A DNA stretch of 64,000 nt from positions 17,608,001 to 17,672,000 of the forward strand of contig NC_060060.1 in NCBI RefSeq assembly GCF_020283565.1. Direction: 5' to 3'. This document shows positions 1-12,689 of this stretch, piece after piece. The stretch is from Trifolium pratense (lineage: Eukaryota; Streptophyta; Magnoliopsida; Fabales; Fabaceae). The position numbers and the translations under genes are program-made. The notes beneath the pieces were generated by a model. The model saw nothing but the letters and a program-made list of their open reading frames with translations, had not been told where the DNA came from and did not search any database. The first letter of the stretch is position 1, and every line of letters begins with the position of its first letter.

Positions 1-680
1 GCAACTTGTAAAAGGGATGCTTCGTAAGTTATCCAGACATGTAGTAATCAACACTATGCAAATGCCGTCGTCATGAGAGAATTTATGTTTGCCACAATTT
101 TGTCTTACAAATTATGTTTGGTTTTGATAGTTTTATTGTGTAGACTTTACTTTCGATTTGTTAGACATATACTTGGTTTTTTTTTCTTAGTGTTGTTGTA
201 TGACATAATGGTTGTCACTTTTAAGATTCTCAAAATTCAGTTTCACACTACGTTTAATTTGTTTGTGGGTTGAGATATTGTGGTTGTCACTTTGTATATA
301 TATGACTATGACTATTGTTTTATGGATCTTTGTGGTGGGAGAGAATTTTACTGAAAAAAATATTTTTTTTTTTTAATAATAAACTAGCGTCCGCCAAACA
401 GACTCTATAGGCAACATTGAATAAAACCAAACCATTTGTATAGCGTCACACAAAAATGGATGCTACTAGCGTCTGCCGTATACTATGATTGTAGCTTCGG
501 CTTAGCGTCTCCTCAGACGGATGCCAAATAGCGTCTACTGGACGCAACTGTCTTGCTTCGGGCATTTAAGCGTCTATTGCGTGATGGACGCTAAGCTGAC
601 GCTAAATACCTTGTAGCGTCCGCTTTTGGCCATTTAGCGTCTCATTTTGGCCGACGCTCCAAAGCAGTTTTCTAGTAGTG
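1..680. mobile_element. CACTA (En/Spm-type) transposon, one terminal part
   Basis: The segment ends at 680 with the sequence TTTTCTAGTAGTG, the reverse complement of the plant CACTA terminus CACTACTAGAAAA. The 300 bases before it carry about a dozen copies, in both orientations, of a short motif with core GCGTC/GACGC, usually TAGCGTC (from about 387 to 658). Such subterminal repeat arrays are the transposase-binding regions of CACTA elements. The other end lies left of the window, so size, coding capacity and the 3-bp target duplication cannot be checked. Bases 1-350 show no convincing coding sequence. Confidence 0.8.
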
Positions 681-785
681 ATAACTGAGGATAACTGTTA
701 TATATCCTGCTGATATCCTATCCTATCATTATCCTGTTTTATATCTTATCCTATCACTATCCTATCCTGCGCACCAAACGGGCCC
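681..785. mobile_element. MITE remnant with GGGCCCGTTTGG end
   Basis: Read on the minus strand this starts GGGCCCGTTTGGTGCGCAGG and continues with repeats of GGATA/ATCCT. Ends of this kind are common on plant MITEs. The other half is missing: the sequence stops where the CACTA terminus begins, so the CACTA element probably inserted into it and the rest lies beyond the window. Confidence 0.45.
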
Positions 786-2035
786 TAAAGTTTTAAGTTA
801 AAATGTAACGTCTCCCTCTCGTGGTTCTGAAGCATTTTGAACTGATGTTTCTCTCGAGTGCTCTCAAACTCCTAAACAATCCTCAATTGTTTTTTTTCAT
901 GTATTCCATCAAATAGCATTTTTTTTTTACTAAACCATCAAATAGCATTTTATATTATTAATATTTTGAAACAAAATAACACTTCCTCCTTATTTGTTGA
1001 AACAAGCCTCGCACGGTCAAACCAAATAACAACACTTTTAGAGCATTGTTAGTTTAGCTGAGGGTAAAAGTTGAATCTTTAACCATTCATAAAACCTAAC
1101 TCAACTAAGTTAAAATACTAAAATTGTTAGGTAAGACGTCATAAGAACCCTGATCCCTTTATGACTGTCATTTGGCCTATATAAAAAAATTTCCTGGAAG
1201 TCAAAACTATTTGGAGTCCATATCTTTCCGGAATCAAAGTATTATGCCTAAAAAATTGTAAACTAAATAACGCTATATTTTTATTTGCATTCCGTGCTTA
1301 ATATTTTGGTTTGTGCACCATATCTTTGATACGATCAATCAGTAGATAGGCACTGACTTCTATTTTCATAAAATAAAAAATAAAATAAAAACCCACATTA
1401 GGTTTAGGAGGACATAACTATCATAATTTGTTTTTTAAGCAACTAAGGATATCATTTATATTTATATTATTTAATGGTGGTGTTACGTAAGATGGAATAG
1501 GAAAGATATTTGTATATTAGTTTTTTTGATAAAAATATTTGTATATTAGTAATTTAGTATATTGTTTGAAGAATGGTACATTTTGTTGTGGACCACGTCA
1601 AATATTGTGGATTGTTTCATGGTTCCCTTGCTTGATTACTGAATCAATTCGAGAAACCGCCAATGGACACATTGTAACAACTCTACTGTCACTGTGTTCG
1701 TATATTAATACTATAACAGTGATAAAAAAATAAATTGGAATACGACTTCATTGCCATGAAACGTATTTAATAATAGGTGTTTTAAATATTTGTCATTGTA
1801 TTGAATAAAAGTATAGTACACGCGTGACCACCAAGGAATCCCACTGTTTATTTATTCATAGTAAGCTGCTTTCATTTCTTTGTCTTTTTGTAATAGGCTC
1901 ATGTTTTGATTCCTTGGTTTATTTGGGTGCCGGGGGAGGTTAGATTATGTACAATAATTAAAGAAAAGATTCATAATTTTTAACTTTACTAACCAATAAT
2001 AGTTTATGTACGAGAAGTATTAAGAACCCCAATGA
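786..2035. other. Intergenic, no gene seen
   Basis: AT-rich DNA with no ORF showing protein-family features, no splice-consistent exon chain and no terminal repeats that I could pair. Confidence 0.5.
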
Positions 2036-2835
2036 AATGAGATACAGGGATACAAGAGGGAGCAAACAAAAGATCTACAAAGAAAGTGAGCAAAAAGGAG
2101 CCTCAGAGCCCTCCAAGACCACCGATGATTAAGGCTCACCACGACAAAACACAATAACGGCTTCAGCACAAAAACGATTGTACCTCACGTTCATATAAAG
2201 AGCGGGAGGGGCTAGGGTTTTTGGCCAGATACCACATTCAAGAAAGAAGTTTCATCCTATCAATCAGATATTCAACAAATAATGTTTCTCTAGCAAAGAT
2301 TAAGTCGTTTCGAGAAATTCAGATTAACCAAATAATAGCATATCAAATTAACAAACACCCTAGGTATGCCCTCCTACCCACTTCAAACTCAATGCAATGC
2401 TCGCACAAACCTATAATCCCCCTCTGCAAAACAATCTCAACCCCTAACCGGCCACCTGAAAATAAAATACCAAACCGACGAAAACAAGTCATAACTTAAG
2501 AACAGATATGTTCAGCCGACTCAGCTGAAATCCCACATAAGGTATTAAGAGGGTCACTAATAACATTACATGTAAAGAGGTTGCGACCAACACTTCCACA
2601 TATTTGTCAGGACTTGCCTGAGAACCACATGAGATGATAGTTAAACTACTAAAGTACTTATCAGCACATAGTAGGCCGATTTAACCAAGACAATTCTGAT
2701 GGAATCATGCTTCCAAACCCAAATATTTAGAGCATTTGAGATTTGGTAGGAATTGAGATCCCCCATGAGGTCATCCAATAAGTCCATCTCCCAAACAAAA
2801 AGCTCCCTTCTCCACATTATATACATAGATCAAAT
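2036..2835 (-). pseudogene. LINE retrotransposon fragment (reverse transcriptase C-terminal region)
   Basis: The minus-strand reading from 2826 contains a run of the type WEMDLLDDLMGDLN, then W-W-HDSIRIVLVKSAYYVL, which is the linker before the zf-RVT domain in plant L1-type ORF2 proteins. After 61 residues the frame is broken and stops accumulate towards 2040. It is an old 5'-truncated, non-functional insertion. Confidence 0.65.
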
Positions 2836-3439
2836 AATATGAGAATAATTACAATGTGAATCTATAGAATCTAAAAATTCACACATTGTCATTCTTAATC
2901 TGACTTTGACATCATGTAAAATAGTTTAGATTTCATACTTAATAATTAAGGATATGGGTGTTCAAACGCATCGTGATAAATTTAATAATGTGAAACTCTA
3001 ATTTAACTTTAGTATATTTTTTTTTTCTAAGATACAACTTCAAACACATACTAGGGTGTCAAAAACCTTTATTATACTAACTTTTAGATAAAATTAAATA
3101 AAAAGTGTGGATATTTGTTGTTTGTATTCCTAAATCCTAAGATTTTGCTTTATGCTCCCTGATGGGCGATGATTTACACCGCCATTGGTGTAGATTGATC
3201 GATGCATGGGAGATTGTATTATGGCAAGATAACAAAAGATATCAGGACAAGAGATGAAATCGGTTTCAGCTGGGCATGATTGATATTTTTTTTAAAAATA
3301 TCTTAATTACCTGAGAGTGATTCATGCCAATGAAAAGTTGAATTCTTTTGATCTATTCAATTTATTGATGTACAGAGCTGAGTAGTAAATATCACTTTAT
3401 TGACCCGAAACGATCTTTGGCATTTAGTCGTTCCACAAC
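2836..3439. other. Intergenic, no gene seen
   Basis: AT-rich spacer between two LINE fragments in opposite orientation. No supported feature. Confidence 0.5.
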
Positions 3440-4235
3440 TAATGACATGATCTTCTCTGTGAAGGAAAAAATGCTGCTTTTAAAAGTGTGTAAAACTTGA
3501 GCCCCTTCAAAAGTGGCGGTTTTTCTTGGCAACTTATACAGGACATGTTGTCGACTCGTCAAAATCTCTTGCAGCAGGTCATCATTGGAGATGTTAGTGC
3601 TTCTACGTGTGTGTTATGTGGTTTAGGTCATGAATCAACTTATCACTTATTCAGTTATTGTAACCAAATCTCACCAGTTTGGTATCGTATCCTTCGGCGG
3701 TTGAGTGTGGAGCTGGTGCCTCCTCGTCTAGTTTTAGGATTTTTTGAGACTTTCTTGGGCATAATTATGGGGTAAAAAAAGATAGATTAGAGTGGTTGTT
3801 AATTTGACATACTATTGTGTGGACTATCTTGAGATCTCGAAATGAAGTCTTCTTTTCGGAAGGGATCTTTTATGTCGCGTGTCTGGTCGATAAGGCAAAA
3901 CTGTTATCTTGAAAGTGGTTTCTAGGTGAAAATTTTGGCTCCCCATATTCCTTTTACGAGTGGGGTATCCACCATACTTTATGCTTGAACCGGTAGAGTT
4001 TATTTGGGTGTCGTGTATTTGGCCTCGATTGGTCAGGGAAATTGGAGGTCCTTTTGCTGCTTTGTCATACCTGTGGTTGTTTATTCCCTCTTTGTTTCTG
4101 ACGAGTATTCTTCTTGTAGTGGTGCCTTTTAGGGATTTTAGCTTGTTTGTAGTGTGCCTCCTTGTAATTTTTTTTTCTTTCTCATGTCTTACCTTTGAGA
4201 TGGTTGTGAGATGATCTAAATATGTATTTATAAAG
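3440..4235 (+). pseudogene. LINE retrotransposon fragment (zf-RVT domain)
   Basis: The plus-strand reading 3497-3775 contains the plant LINE zf-RVT pattern: W-L-I-D-L-T-R-N-L, then CVLCG...ES..HLF..C, then VWY. Just upstream, PSKVAVFL appears in a different frame, so there is a frameshift. Further ORF2-like sequence continues to about 4214, followed by a tail ending in AAAAA. It is a decayed, 5'-truncated L1-type element. Confidence 0.7.
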
Positions 4236-5036
4236 TAAAAACAATCCTTATTTTAAAAGGCAGTTTTATAAAAAATGAGTTAGATCCAATGGCTATTTTT
4301 TTAAAAAAACAATAATGTAAATTAATGTTTTTAGATAAAAATATAGCTCCATTATTGAACTGAAGCACTATTTTATTGTTGGATTAGCATTTAGCTCTGA
4401 TATTCTTGCACATTTTCTTATAGCATGTCGGCCTTATCCAATTCAATTGTAACTTGATGACTATATTGAAATTTCATAAAATAAAAGTAGTGACAAGACA
4501 AATTGATGCACCTTGTAACAAAATTACATATATGGATAGTCCATATTAAAAATATCTTATCTATAAATAAACAAAAATCGGCGAATACGTTACCTGATTA
4601 ATGGTGAATGAGTTCATTAATAATTAATCACCTACAAGGCTACAACGCAATTTTTTTTGAAATGCCATAAAAAAAACTTATTTAATTAATATTTAATTTT
4701 TGAAAGTAAGATGATAAATATAAAATTGAGAGAAAGAAATAATGAACTAAAAGTTATAAGATGATTGAATTAGTTTATCTAAATATGATATAAATAAACA
4801 ATAAACTCATGAAAAAAAAATTAACAAACGAGTATGGAAGATTGAACACTTCAATACACATCTTATTTTGATATGTGTCGGTACACCGTTGAGGTGGACA
4901 ATGCTAATAAGTCCACAAATAGTATTTAATATAGAAAAATTAACGAACACTATTTGTGAATCTATTAAAATTGTACACATCAGCAATGTATCGTTACATA
5001 TATTTAACTAAGACATGTACCGAATAATTCACCAAA
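4236..5036. other. Intergenic, no gene seen
   Basis: Very AT-rich sequence without coding or repeat features that I can support. Confidence 0.5.
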
Positions 5037-5041
5037 TGGAG

Positions 5042-5194
5042 TGTTAACATTTAAGATTCATAAAAAGAGAGAACATAATGTGGCAAGGATTTTATTAGGA
5101 ATAACCAAAAGTCTTAGAATACAAAGCAATAGAAATGTATAAATACTAAAGTATAAAAGACTAAACTACCCATAATGTAATATATTATCTAACA
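5042..5194 (-). repeat. Left (3') LTR of deleted copia element
   Basis: 153-bp LTR, TGTTAACATT... to ...ATTATCTAACA. It keeps the uninterrupted version of the site that carries a MITE in the right LTR. Confidence 0.75.
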
Positions 5195-5245
5195 TCCCCT
5201 TTCAAACTCGTGATGCATTAACTTGAAGCATCGAAAGTTTGCCGA

Positions 5246-5476
5246 TCAAGAAACGAAAACGTTTAATGGAACGTGTTTTCGTAAACAAGTCAGCAATCTG
5301 CAAGGAGGAATAAACAAAAGGTAAAGTGATAGTGTCATCTGAAGGTGATGACAAGTTAGGTGACAATCAATCTCAAAGTGTTTAGTGTGTTCTTGAAAGA
5401 CTGAGTTACGAGCAATTTGAATGACACTCTTGTCATTACAATACATAAGAGTGAGTTTAGACATAGAAATACTCAT
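5246..5476 (-). pseudogene. Copia RNase H remnant
   Basis: The 76-residue minus-strand reading contains YCNDKSVIQIARN, then VFQEHTKHFEIDCH, which is the conserved tail of the Ty1/copia RNase H domain (usually YCDNKSAI.IA.NPV.HERTKHIEID.H). Only the C-terminal piece remains, so it cannot be functional. Confidence 0.75.
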
Positions 5477-5596
5477 ATCAGAAAGAAGCCCAACCCACTA
5501 ACCACACTATCTTTGATGTGGTAGTCGTCATAGCACGATACTTTGCTTCTGTTGAATAACGAGATACAATTGCAACTTAACTCGACTCTGATATCA

Positions 5597-5943
5597 TGTT
5601 AATTGAAAATTCATAAAAAGAGAAAACACAATGTGGATAGAGTTTCATTAGGAATAATCAAAAGTCTTAGAATACAAAGTAATCGAAAGGTATAAATACT
5701 GAAATATAAAATATTGAACTACCCTTAATATAATATATAGGAAAATGCTAAACAGTGCCTCCGGGACATTGGTTAAGCATTTTAAAATAGAAATTCTATC
5801 TCGAAATGTGTGCATTCAATGCCTCAAAAGTGCAAAAAGTTATTTTTTCAGTATAAATTTTATTTTTTATTTTCTTTTTAGGTATGCTTAACAAGTGCTC
5901 CTGGGACACTGTTTAGCATGACCCTATAATATATTATCTAACA
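5597..5943 (-). repeat. Right (5') LTR of deleted copia element, with MITE insertion
   Basis: Matches the left LTR apart from base changes and a 187-bp insertion plus 9-bp duplication (see 5738-5924). The primer-binding site abuts its inner edge at 5597. Confidence 0.75.
5738..5924. mobile_element. Mutator-type MITE inside copia LTR
   Basis: Inverted ends share ATGCTAAACAGTG, then a second matched block ending GGTTAAGCAT / TTGTTAAGCAT. The 9-bp repeat TATAATATA stands on both sides (5729-5737 and 5925-5933), and the left LTR shows the site without the insertion. A 9-bp duplication points to the Mutator superfamily. The site is AT-repetitive, so the exact edge could slip by one or two bases. 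Confidence 0.7.
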
Positions 5944-6859
5944 GGGAGATTATTCTATTGATACCATTTTTTGTATTGGTTTTTTGGTGTTCTTTACCAT
6001 TAGATTTTTCTTATCTTATCATTTTACTGTGCAGAATTTTCAATGAAGCAGGTGTTAGATGTTGTTGATAATTTAGTAGACCCTTAAATATTAGTCTAAA
6101 ATATATCCTCCAAGTCAAAATCATCCTAAATAAAAATAAATCCCGTAATATAAATTTCCAATAATTATTATCATTTAGTAAAGAAAAACACATGTCTATG
6201 TAGTACCTGATTAGCTAGCTAGTACTACTACCATGGCATTATACTGATGGAGTACCATGGCAAGCACAGATATCAGAGATGAATGAAAAGTGTCGTTGAA
6301 TTTAATTGAGTGGGTGAAAAAGTGGTAGAAATTAAATTATGAGCATTGTTTTCATTTCATAGTACTCCTAGTTGGGTAAAAAATGAAGCCTAGCTTAACT
6401 TGCTCCCCAAACAAACCTCAAACTCATTCTCAAGTCAAGAGCACACCGTCATTGACTACACTTCAACATTGGCACGTGTGTTTTGACTAAAAATTTCAGC
6501 CTCACGCGGTTGGCCCCACCATTAACGTTGCCGTGCGGTTCCCTATTTCAGACCAAGCGCCTCTTTTGTTTCATTTTATTTGTTTCATGCGGTCTTAGAA
6601 TACTTGTTAACATTACCCAATTAATAAGGTAAAAAAAAAAATCCAAAAAAGATAAATTGTAGAATTGAAATATGAGGGTAATAAAATGTTAAGAGAATAA
6701 TTAAAAAAATAGTTTTAAATGTTTTATTAGTATTGTAAACTGACTTATTATAATTTATGCGGAGGGTTCACTTTATCCGTTCGTTAATAATATTGTTTTT
6801 AAACTTTTAATACAATGAAATGATAACCTGTGTTTTGATGACACTCTTTAAAATTTTAA
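5944..6859. other. Intergenic, no gene seen
   Basis: AT-rich sequence without a supported gene or repeat boundary. Confidence 0.5.
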
Positions 6860-7200
6860 ATTTAATGATTGAATATTGTTCTGGACCGGGCCTAAGGCCC
6901 CGTAGCTGTGGAGATCCACCTCCTCCGTCGTCGAGCATGACCCAATTATGGAGCAGCCCAAGATCTTGAAAGTCCAAGTCAACGAGCGACGTGCCCAGCA
7001 TATCGTAACACCCGACATCAGAATGATGGACATTTACTGTCCATCATGGCTCTTAAGCCGTTTTTCGATAGCCATAGATGACATTAACATGCTATTCAAC
7101 GGTTTTGACCCAGCGTCGAGGGCTATATATACTCCTCTCATGCAAATGAGTCAGGTACGTTATTCACACTCTACAAACCATCTATCTGATTGAAGGGACC
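6860..7200 (+). repeat. LTR-retrotransposon relic (plus orientation)
   Basis: This segment is recognisably related to 43115-43420. Both have a GGCCTAAGGCC or GGCCTTAAGGCC block, then a GAGCAGCCCA block, then a pair of TCATCATGGCTCTT-like blocks, then TATATA followed by ACTC and CAAGTACGTATTCA-like sequence, which reads as an LTR promoter. No coding part remains. It is more GC-rich than the surroundings. Confidence 0.5.
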
Positions 7201-7289
7201 ACCTAACTTGTCTAATGGATTTGCGATTAACCTCCTTAGTAAGTGTTTTGCACATAACTCAGAATTATTTGAAGAGGATAAAAAAGATA

Positions 7290-7560
7290 GAGGAACTCAC
7301 AGTAATAGATCGATGGAAGGATTGCTCCTTGGAGGAGGTCGGTATCTGAGCGTTGGAGGTGACCGACGATGAAAAATTGCATACCTACAAAATACACGTT
7401 GCGCTTAAGTTAATATATAGTTTGAGGTGGATGTCAAAATTAGAGTGACACATACCGTGTGAGATTATTGTGTGATGCTTATATAGACCAATAATTATGA
7501 AATTGGCCAAATGAATATGATACTGGACTTGACCCGTTCAAAAGTTAAGTCAAGAACAAT
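7290..7560 (-). repeat. LTR-retrotransposon relic (minus orientation)
   Basis: Related to 12690-12960 through shared blocks (GAGCGTTGGAGGTGACCGA, TTGAGGTGGA, AAAGTTAAGTCAAGAAC). On the minus strand it reads as a promoter (CTATATAAG) followed by a leader. It lies head-to-head with the plus-strand relic before it. No protein domain is visible. Confidence 0.45.
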
Positions 7561-10500
7561 AAAAAAAATGCGACACATGCGAATGAAGAGCATGAATTGT
7601 ATTTATTTACCTTAAGGATGATTTTCTATTCACTAAACTAAAAGAAAAAAAGTGTCTTAACAAATTATCCCAACTAATTTTGACTTTGTCATGGTCAGGC
7701 CCAAATATAGCCGGACCGGACCCCATAGCGGCAATTTGAATCCATGTTCGTAATTTGAATCAAACAAAGGAGGTCAATCACGTGATTACGAGTAACATAA
7801 TAACATTGTACTAGTAACTATTGATGATTCACATGGTGTACGGTTTTTTTTTTTTTGGCAAACCATGGTGTGTGGTTTAGTTGAGCAAAATAAACGAATC
7901 TGGACCGGAAATTAATTAAGAATCATCATCAAAGATTAACATTAACAAAATTATGTTTATGTCACATTACACAATACTGTCTAAATACGTATTCAGTAAT
8001 ATAATCAAATAATCCATAGCTACATGACAAATTGAGCTGCTTACATTGTCTTTTAGCACACTTAAAAAGAAGAAAACGACATATAACATTAAAAAATTAA
8101 TTAAGTATTATCTCAATCAATATCAATATTTTTATTTTATGGAGTAGTAATAGCGGCAAGTTGCAGCCGGAAAGCTGAATTATTGAATTGAAATAATGGG
8201 ACACAATACAATAATAATTAGAGAGACATAGGCAAGTTACATGCTTCTTTTTGGAGGCATATAATAATGAAAATTTTTACTACTTTGGCCATGTAATTTA
8301 TAAGGTTACGAATTGAAAGGGACCCCTATTATATTTATATAAAATAAAAATCTATAAAGGAAGAACCAAGTGATGGGTCAGTATGTGTATGAATCACACT
8401 TTGGATAACTATGATGACTAGTAGTGGCACAAAAGCTATAGTTAAATGAATATGAGATGCATTAATTAAGAAGATAATTTCAATTGTATCATGAAATTGA
8501 AAGGAGAAAAGAAAAAATGGTTGCACCTGTACACAAAAAATGTGTGAAAGCGATAGATACATTTATATGGACGAATTATGTATGTATACTTTTATATATA
8601 TGTGTGTGTGTGTTTTTGACTTAATGTACTTATAATATTTTCTTTGCCATAATAATGCCGCATTATGTGATGTAATAATTAAGATAATACTCATTTTTTA
8701 TCAAGAGTTTCACATTGATGAAAAATAAAATTATGAGATGTAAAATGACTTGAATTAGTTGAATATGAGTTATAACCAAAGATAATTCATACTTGTAAAT
8801 ATATTTTGTATGGTTGACTTATATATAACGAAAAGTTTTAAGATGATATCAATCAGAAAACCTGTTACTAGATTTTTACTATCGAATATCGAGTTGTGTA
8901 CTTGTGTTAAGATACGACATAAATTTAGAGAATGTAGATGGATAGATTGTGGTAGTAGTTGTGACATATATTTCAAGAGGGATGGGTTTATGGAATTATG
9001 GGTAGGACCATGCAAGTTGCAAAGACTTTGGGCTTTGAGGAAAAAACCAGTGGAAATGACTTTGATCTTTGCCTTTTTGTGTTTGTTGTTTTGGCTCCGT
9101 CAACACTGCGTAATCGTTACTGCTGCATTTTTGGTAGTGGAATGAAATGACTTTTTGTTTCTTATATACCCATACATATATGACTTTGAAATTTGCCTTA
9201 TTGCTGCATTTTTAATAACGAGTCTTTTCAATTTATCAAATAAAATTGTGATGTGAAGTAATCATCCATAAGCACCATAACCATAAATATGAAATTAAGT
9301 CAACTTGCTGAATAATCAACAGGCTGACTTGTTCCTTCTTTTTTCCTTTGTCAATCTAAACATGTTCAAATCAATGTTAATTTAGAAATAATAGAAAAAA
9401 ACCAACAAATCTAATACTTATATAATATAAATGTGCATCCATAAATGTGCATCCCCACTCAGTGTACTCATGTTAGACTAGTACAAACTGACTTGACATA
9501 TTTGTGAAAAATAAATATCTACGTTTAACATGTTTGATGTTTGGTTGACTAGTACTATATGGACTAGTACAAGTGGGAAATCTCTACGCTTTAACAAGTT
9601 TAACACTTGATGGTTTGTGGATTGGCAAAGGTCGGTTTGCTTTAAAGAACAAATTAACTCTAAACCTTAATAGACTTGACATTTAGTGTATTACGGACTG
9701 ATAAAGTCCAACCTACACTATATATGTGAAGAACAATTGTTTACACCTTAATACGTTTAGTGAACTAGTACGAATGAACATATTACGAAGCCTTCTACTA
9801 CTTCAGCTTAACGAGTCAAGTCATACTCAACACCAACTTGACCATTTAGATCATGTTCGCCCTCAAGGTCATGCATAAGTAGTTCCAACTCGATTAGTGA
9901 TATCATACTGAACACCAACTTGAACATTCAAGTCATGCTTTCCCTAACTCGACCAATTAGGTAAACTTGACATCAAACTACTACCCAAGAGAAAGATGTG
10001 GCTCTCTGGTGAATTTCTTTTTAGCTTGTTTTGCATCCTACACAAAAAAATGACATGGGATACATTTGTTCCAACTCCCCATGTTCTGTACGAACAACGT
10101 AACCAACATGTTTAAAGGCTAAAACACACCTCGGCTCGACGAGCCTTGTACAAAGGAGGGAGGCAGCCCATGCCATGCGTTATCGTACTCATATAGTCAT
10201 ATGGACGAGTAGTTGAGGCTCTAACAAATAACCTAATGTGTCTCAATGACCAAAGAAAGGCATATGTTAGGTAAAAAAGTGAAGGTTATAAATTAAAATG
10301 AGGCACCTAATTAAGAAGCAAAAATCATTTGAATCATTCTATATTTTATTTACATACGTGAACACATGATAAAACCAAACAAAATATTGTAGGGCTGATC
10401 ACCCCCCTTAAAAAATGAGCATGTTAAAAAAGAAATGTAATAATAGAAGGAGGGCAAAGTAAGACATGCATTGGAAGAAAAACATTTTGCTGGCTAATAT

Positions 10501-10805
10501 AAGATATATGGTCACATGCAATATCTACTAGGAATAATGAAAAGTGGAATTTCCTGAATTGTTGTCGGAAAATGCTTGAGAAAATTGTGAGTTAGTGACT
10601 TGAATTGAAGAAGGGTGTCTAGTTATATCTATATATATCTATGCCTAATTTCTACAATTTCATTAGCAAAAATTGGAGTGGACATCTCACACAAGACTAG
10701 TACACAAAACTATATGATATAGAGGCACATAATTGAGCAATTCTTTCTTGTTTTCCTTTCTTTCTTTTTTTTACTAAACTTCTTGTTTTCCTTTCTATTA
10801 GAATA
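7561..10805. other. Long intergenic stretch, no gene seen
   Basis: I see only AT-rich DNA, a short TATA/TGTG microsatellite near 8593-8613, and diverged direct repeats built on GACTAGTAC and CTTGACAT between about 9470 and 9780. The longest ORF (8810-9145, 111 codons) has no recognisable motif. Confidence 0.5.
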
Positions 10806-10952
10806 CTCCCTCCGGCCTCATAGGTAAGCAAAAATAACTTTTTTAGATTCATTGAAAACTAGATGTATTTAGTCTAAAATATAGACCAAATACATCATTT
10901 TTTCAATGAATCTAAAAGATCTACTTTTACTTACATATGAGGCCGAAAGATG
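10806..10952. mobile_element. Stowaway-like MITE
   Basis: Begins TA then CTCCCTCCGGCCTCATA and ends with the near inverted complement TATGAGGCCGAAAGATG then TA. The internal halves (AGATGTATTTAGTC and its complement) also pair. TA duplication plus a CTCCCTCCG terminus is the signature of plant Stowaway (Tc1/mariner-type) MITEs. Confidence 0.8.
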
Positions 10953-12689
10953 TATATATTAGTGACGATATTAAAGGAGTTGTAACTCGAACTTAAAAAT
11001 CTCCACTTATATTTATATTGCATAAGTTTAACCACAAAACTACTAAATACAAAAAATGTTTAATATTCAAACCGTTAATACACACTTAAAGTTACTTCAT
11101 TCAAGGGATTTTATAGGACCTTTTGATGGTTTTTAAGCCTAGAATAAGAGAAAATCATGGTTTTGAAGAGATAGCTTGTGCAGGAAGAAACAAGAAAAAA
11201 CAAAGGAATGCAAATTTTTTTGAACCATGTTGGGCGTGGCACCCTTTCACGCGGGGCGTAATTAATTGACATTTTTTTTGCATGGTCTGTTGGTTCCCAT
11301 GCTGGGTGTGGCACCCTGTCACGCGGGGCATGGCTTCATCTGTTCTTATCACGCTGGCAGGATAAAAAGTATAAATTGGAAACTCATTTTCTGGCCAGAG
11401 GTTACGAAATTTTGGATCAAAGTGGGTCTTTGGAACTGAGTTCAAGCAACAAGAAGGTGCATCCAAGCAAGGAATCAAGTGTGAAAACACATCCAATTCC
11501 TCTTGTCATGAAGATTTCAATTATTTTCATCCATGTAATTTTCTCTTTCACTATGTTTGGCTAAATTCTTAAATTGAATTTCTAGGGGATTTTCATTGTA
11601 CTTTGTTTGAACCATGTGAACTTGATTGTATGCAATTGGATTATGATCTAATATCAATTGATTATTTCTTGCACTTAATGCTTCATATAATTTGACGAAA
11701 TTGTGTGATGAACTTAATAGTTGATTTACCATGAGAATGGAAATTAGTTATGGACCTATGAATGATTGAACAATTGATAATCACTTTAGAGATTTAGGTT
11801 TATTGATTGTGATTAAGGAATCAATGCTTGTGAAAACCTCAATTAAACACAAATTCACCCAAGAGATTGGGGGAGTTATGATTAAGTGAGAGGATTATTA
11901 TCCAAAGAGATTGGGAATAATCATTTTATTGATTCAATCTTGGAACTAGTTGAGTAATTCTTGAGTGTATAATATGATTTACCAAACAATTTACTATGAG
12001 ATGAACCGAAGAGATCCAATCACCACAAACCGTTCGATAAAATTCCAATATTAGTTTTCAACGAATTTTTATGAACAACTCCCCCCCTCCCCACCCCCCC
12101 CCCCCCCCCCCCCCCCCCCCCAAAAAAAAATGTTCTTTTATTTTCTTTTAAGCATTGGTTTAATGGTTTTGGTTCAAAGTTAAAGACAATCCTAGTTGAC
12201 ACGATATCTTAACTACTACTTGACGATAATTGTATACTTGCAATTTATCTATCAAAAATCATATTAAATTATATCTAAAAAGAGTTTAACTAATTAAAAT
12301 CATTAAAATATACTAATAACTTGGAGAAAAAGAAAAATCAAAAGCACTATTAAAATTTTAAACCTAATTAAAAAATCAATAATTTGACTCATGTAATTAT
12401 TGAACATCAGTTAATAATAATTATTCAAAAGTACTTGACTTTAAATTTTATATCTAAATCAATTTTTTATATAAGACATTATTTATCTATCAACCAAATT
12501 AACTTCAAATTATTATGGCCCCATTTCTCTAAAACCAAAGGATTAAAACAAAATAAAATACTATAATACTTTTAATTAAGTCATGATCATGTATAATTCT
12601 ATTATTTTCACATTATAAAACACATTTGCACTCATTAAAAATCAAGGCAACATTGTAGAGTTGTATCTGATGAGATAAAAGATAGAGAC
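10953..12689. other. Repeat-derived non-coding region with C-tract
   Basis: Two imperfect copies of a GC-rich block (GGCGTGGCACCCTTTCACGC at about 11230 and GGTGTGGCACCCTGTCACGC at about 11305) are followed by long leader-like sequence without ORFs, which resembles the untranslated part of an LTR retrotransposon. A run of about 40 nearly pure C (12080-12121) then 9 A follows. No gene is supported. Confidence 0.45.

Larger units (their letters stand above)
5042..5943 (-). mobile_element. Deleted Ty1/copia LTR retrotransposon
   Basis: Two related LTRs (5042-5194 and 5597-5943), both TGTTAA...CTAACA, flank a 402-bp interior. The interior ends at the right LTR with a minus-strand primer-binding site, TGATATCAGAGT, two mismatches from the initiator-Met-tRNA site TGGTATCAGAGC. 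A copia RNase H remnant lies near the left LTR, so the element reads right to left. Gag, protease, integrase and reverse transcriptase are missing. The bases before and after the element (TGGAG and GGGAG) look like a 5-bp target duplication with one change. The right LTR is longer because a MITE sits in it. Confidence 0.8.

Noticed and set aside
2221..2499. 92-codon plus-strand ORF as a gene
   Set aside because: Lies antisense to a LINE fragment and has no motif.
8810..9145. 111-codon ORF as a gene
   Set aside because: No recognisable motif, base composition like the flanking non-coding DNA, no promoter or partner exon.
12080..12130. C-run as a functional element
   Set aside because: A pure homopolymer next to an A-run; may be partly an assembly or sequencing artefact. 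The same applies to the G-run at 33710-33748.
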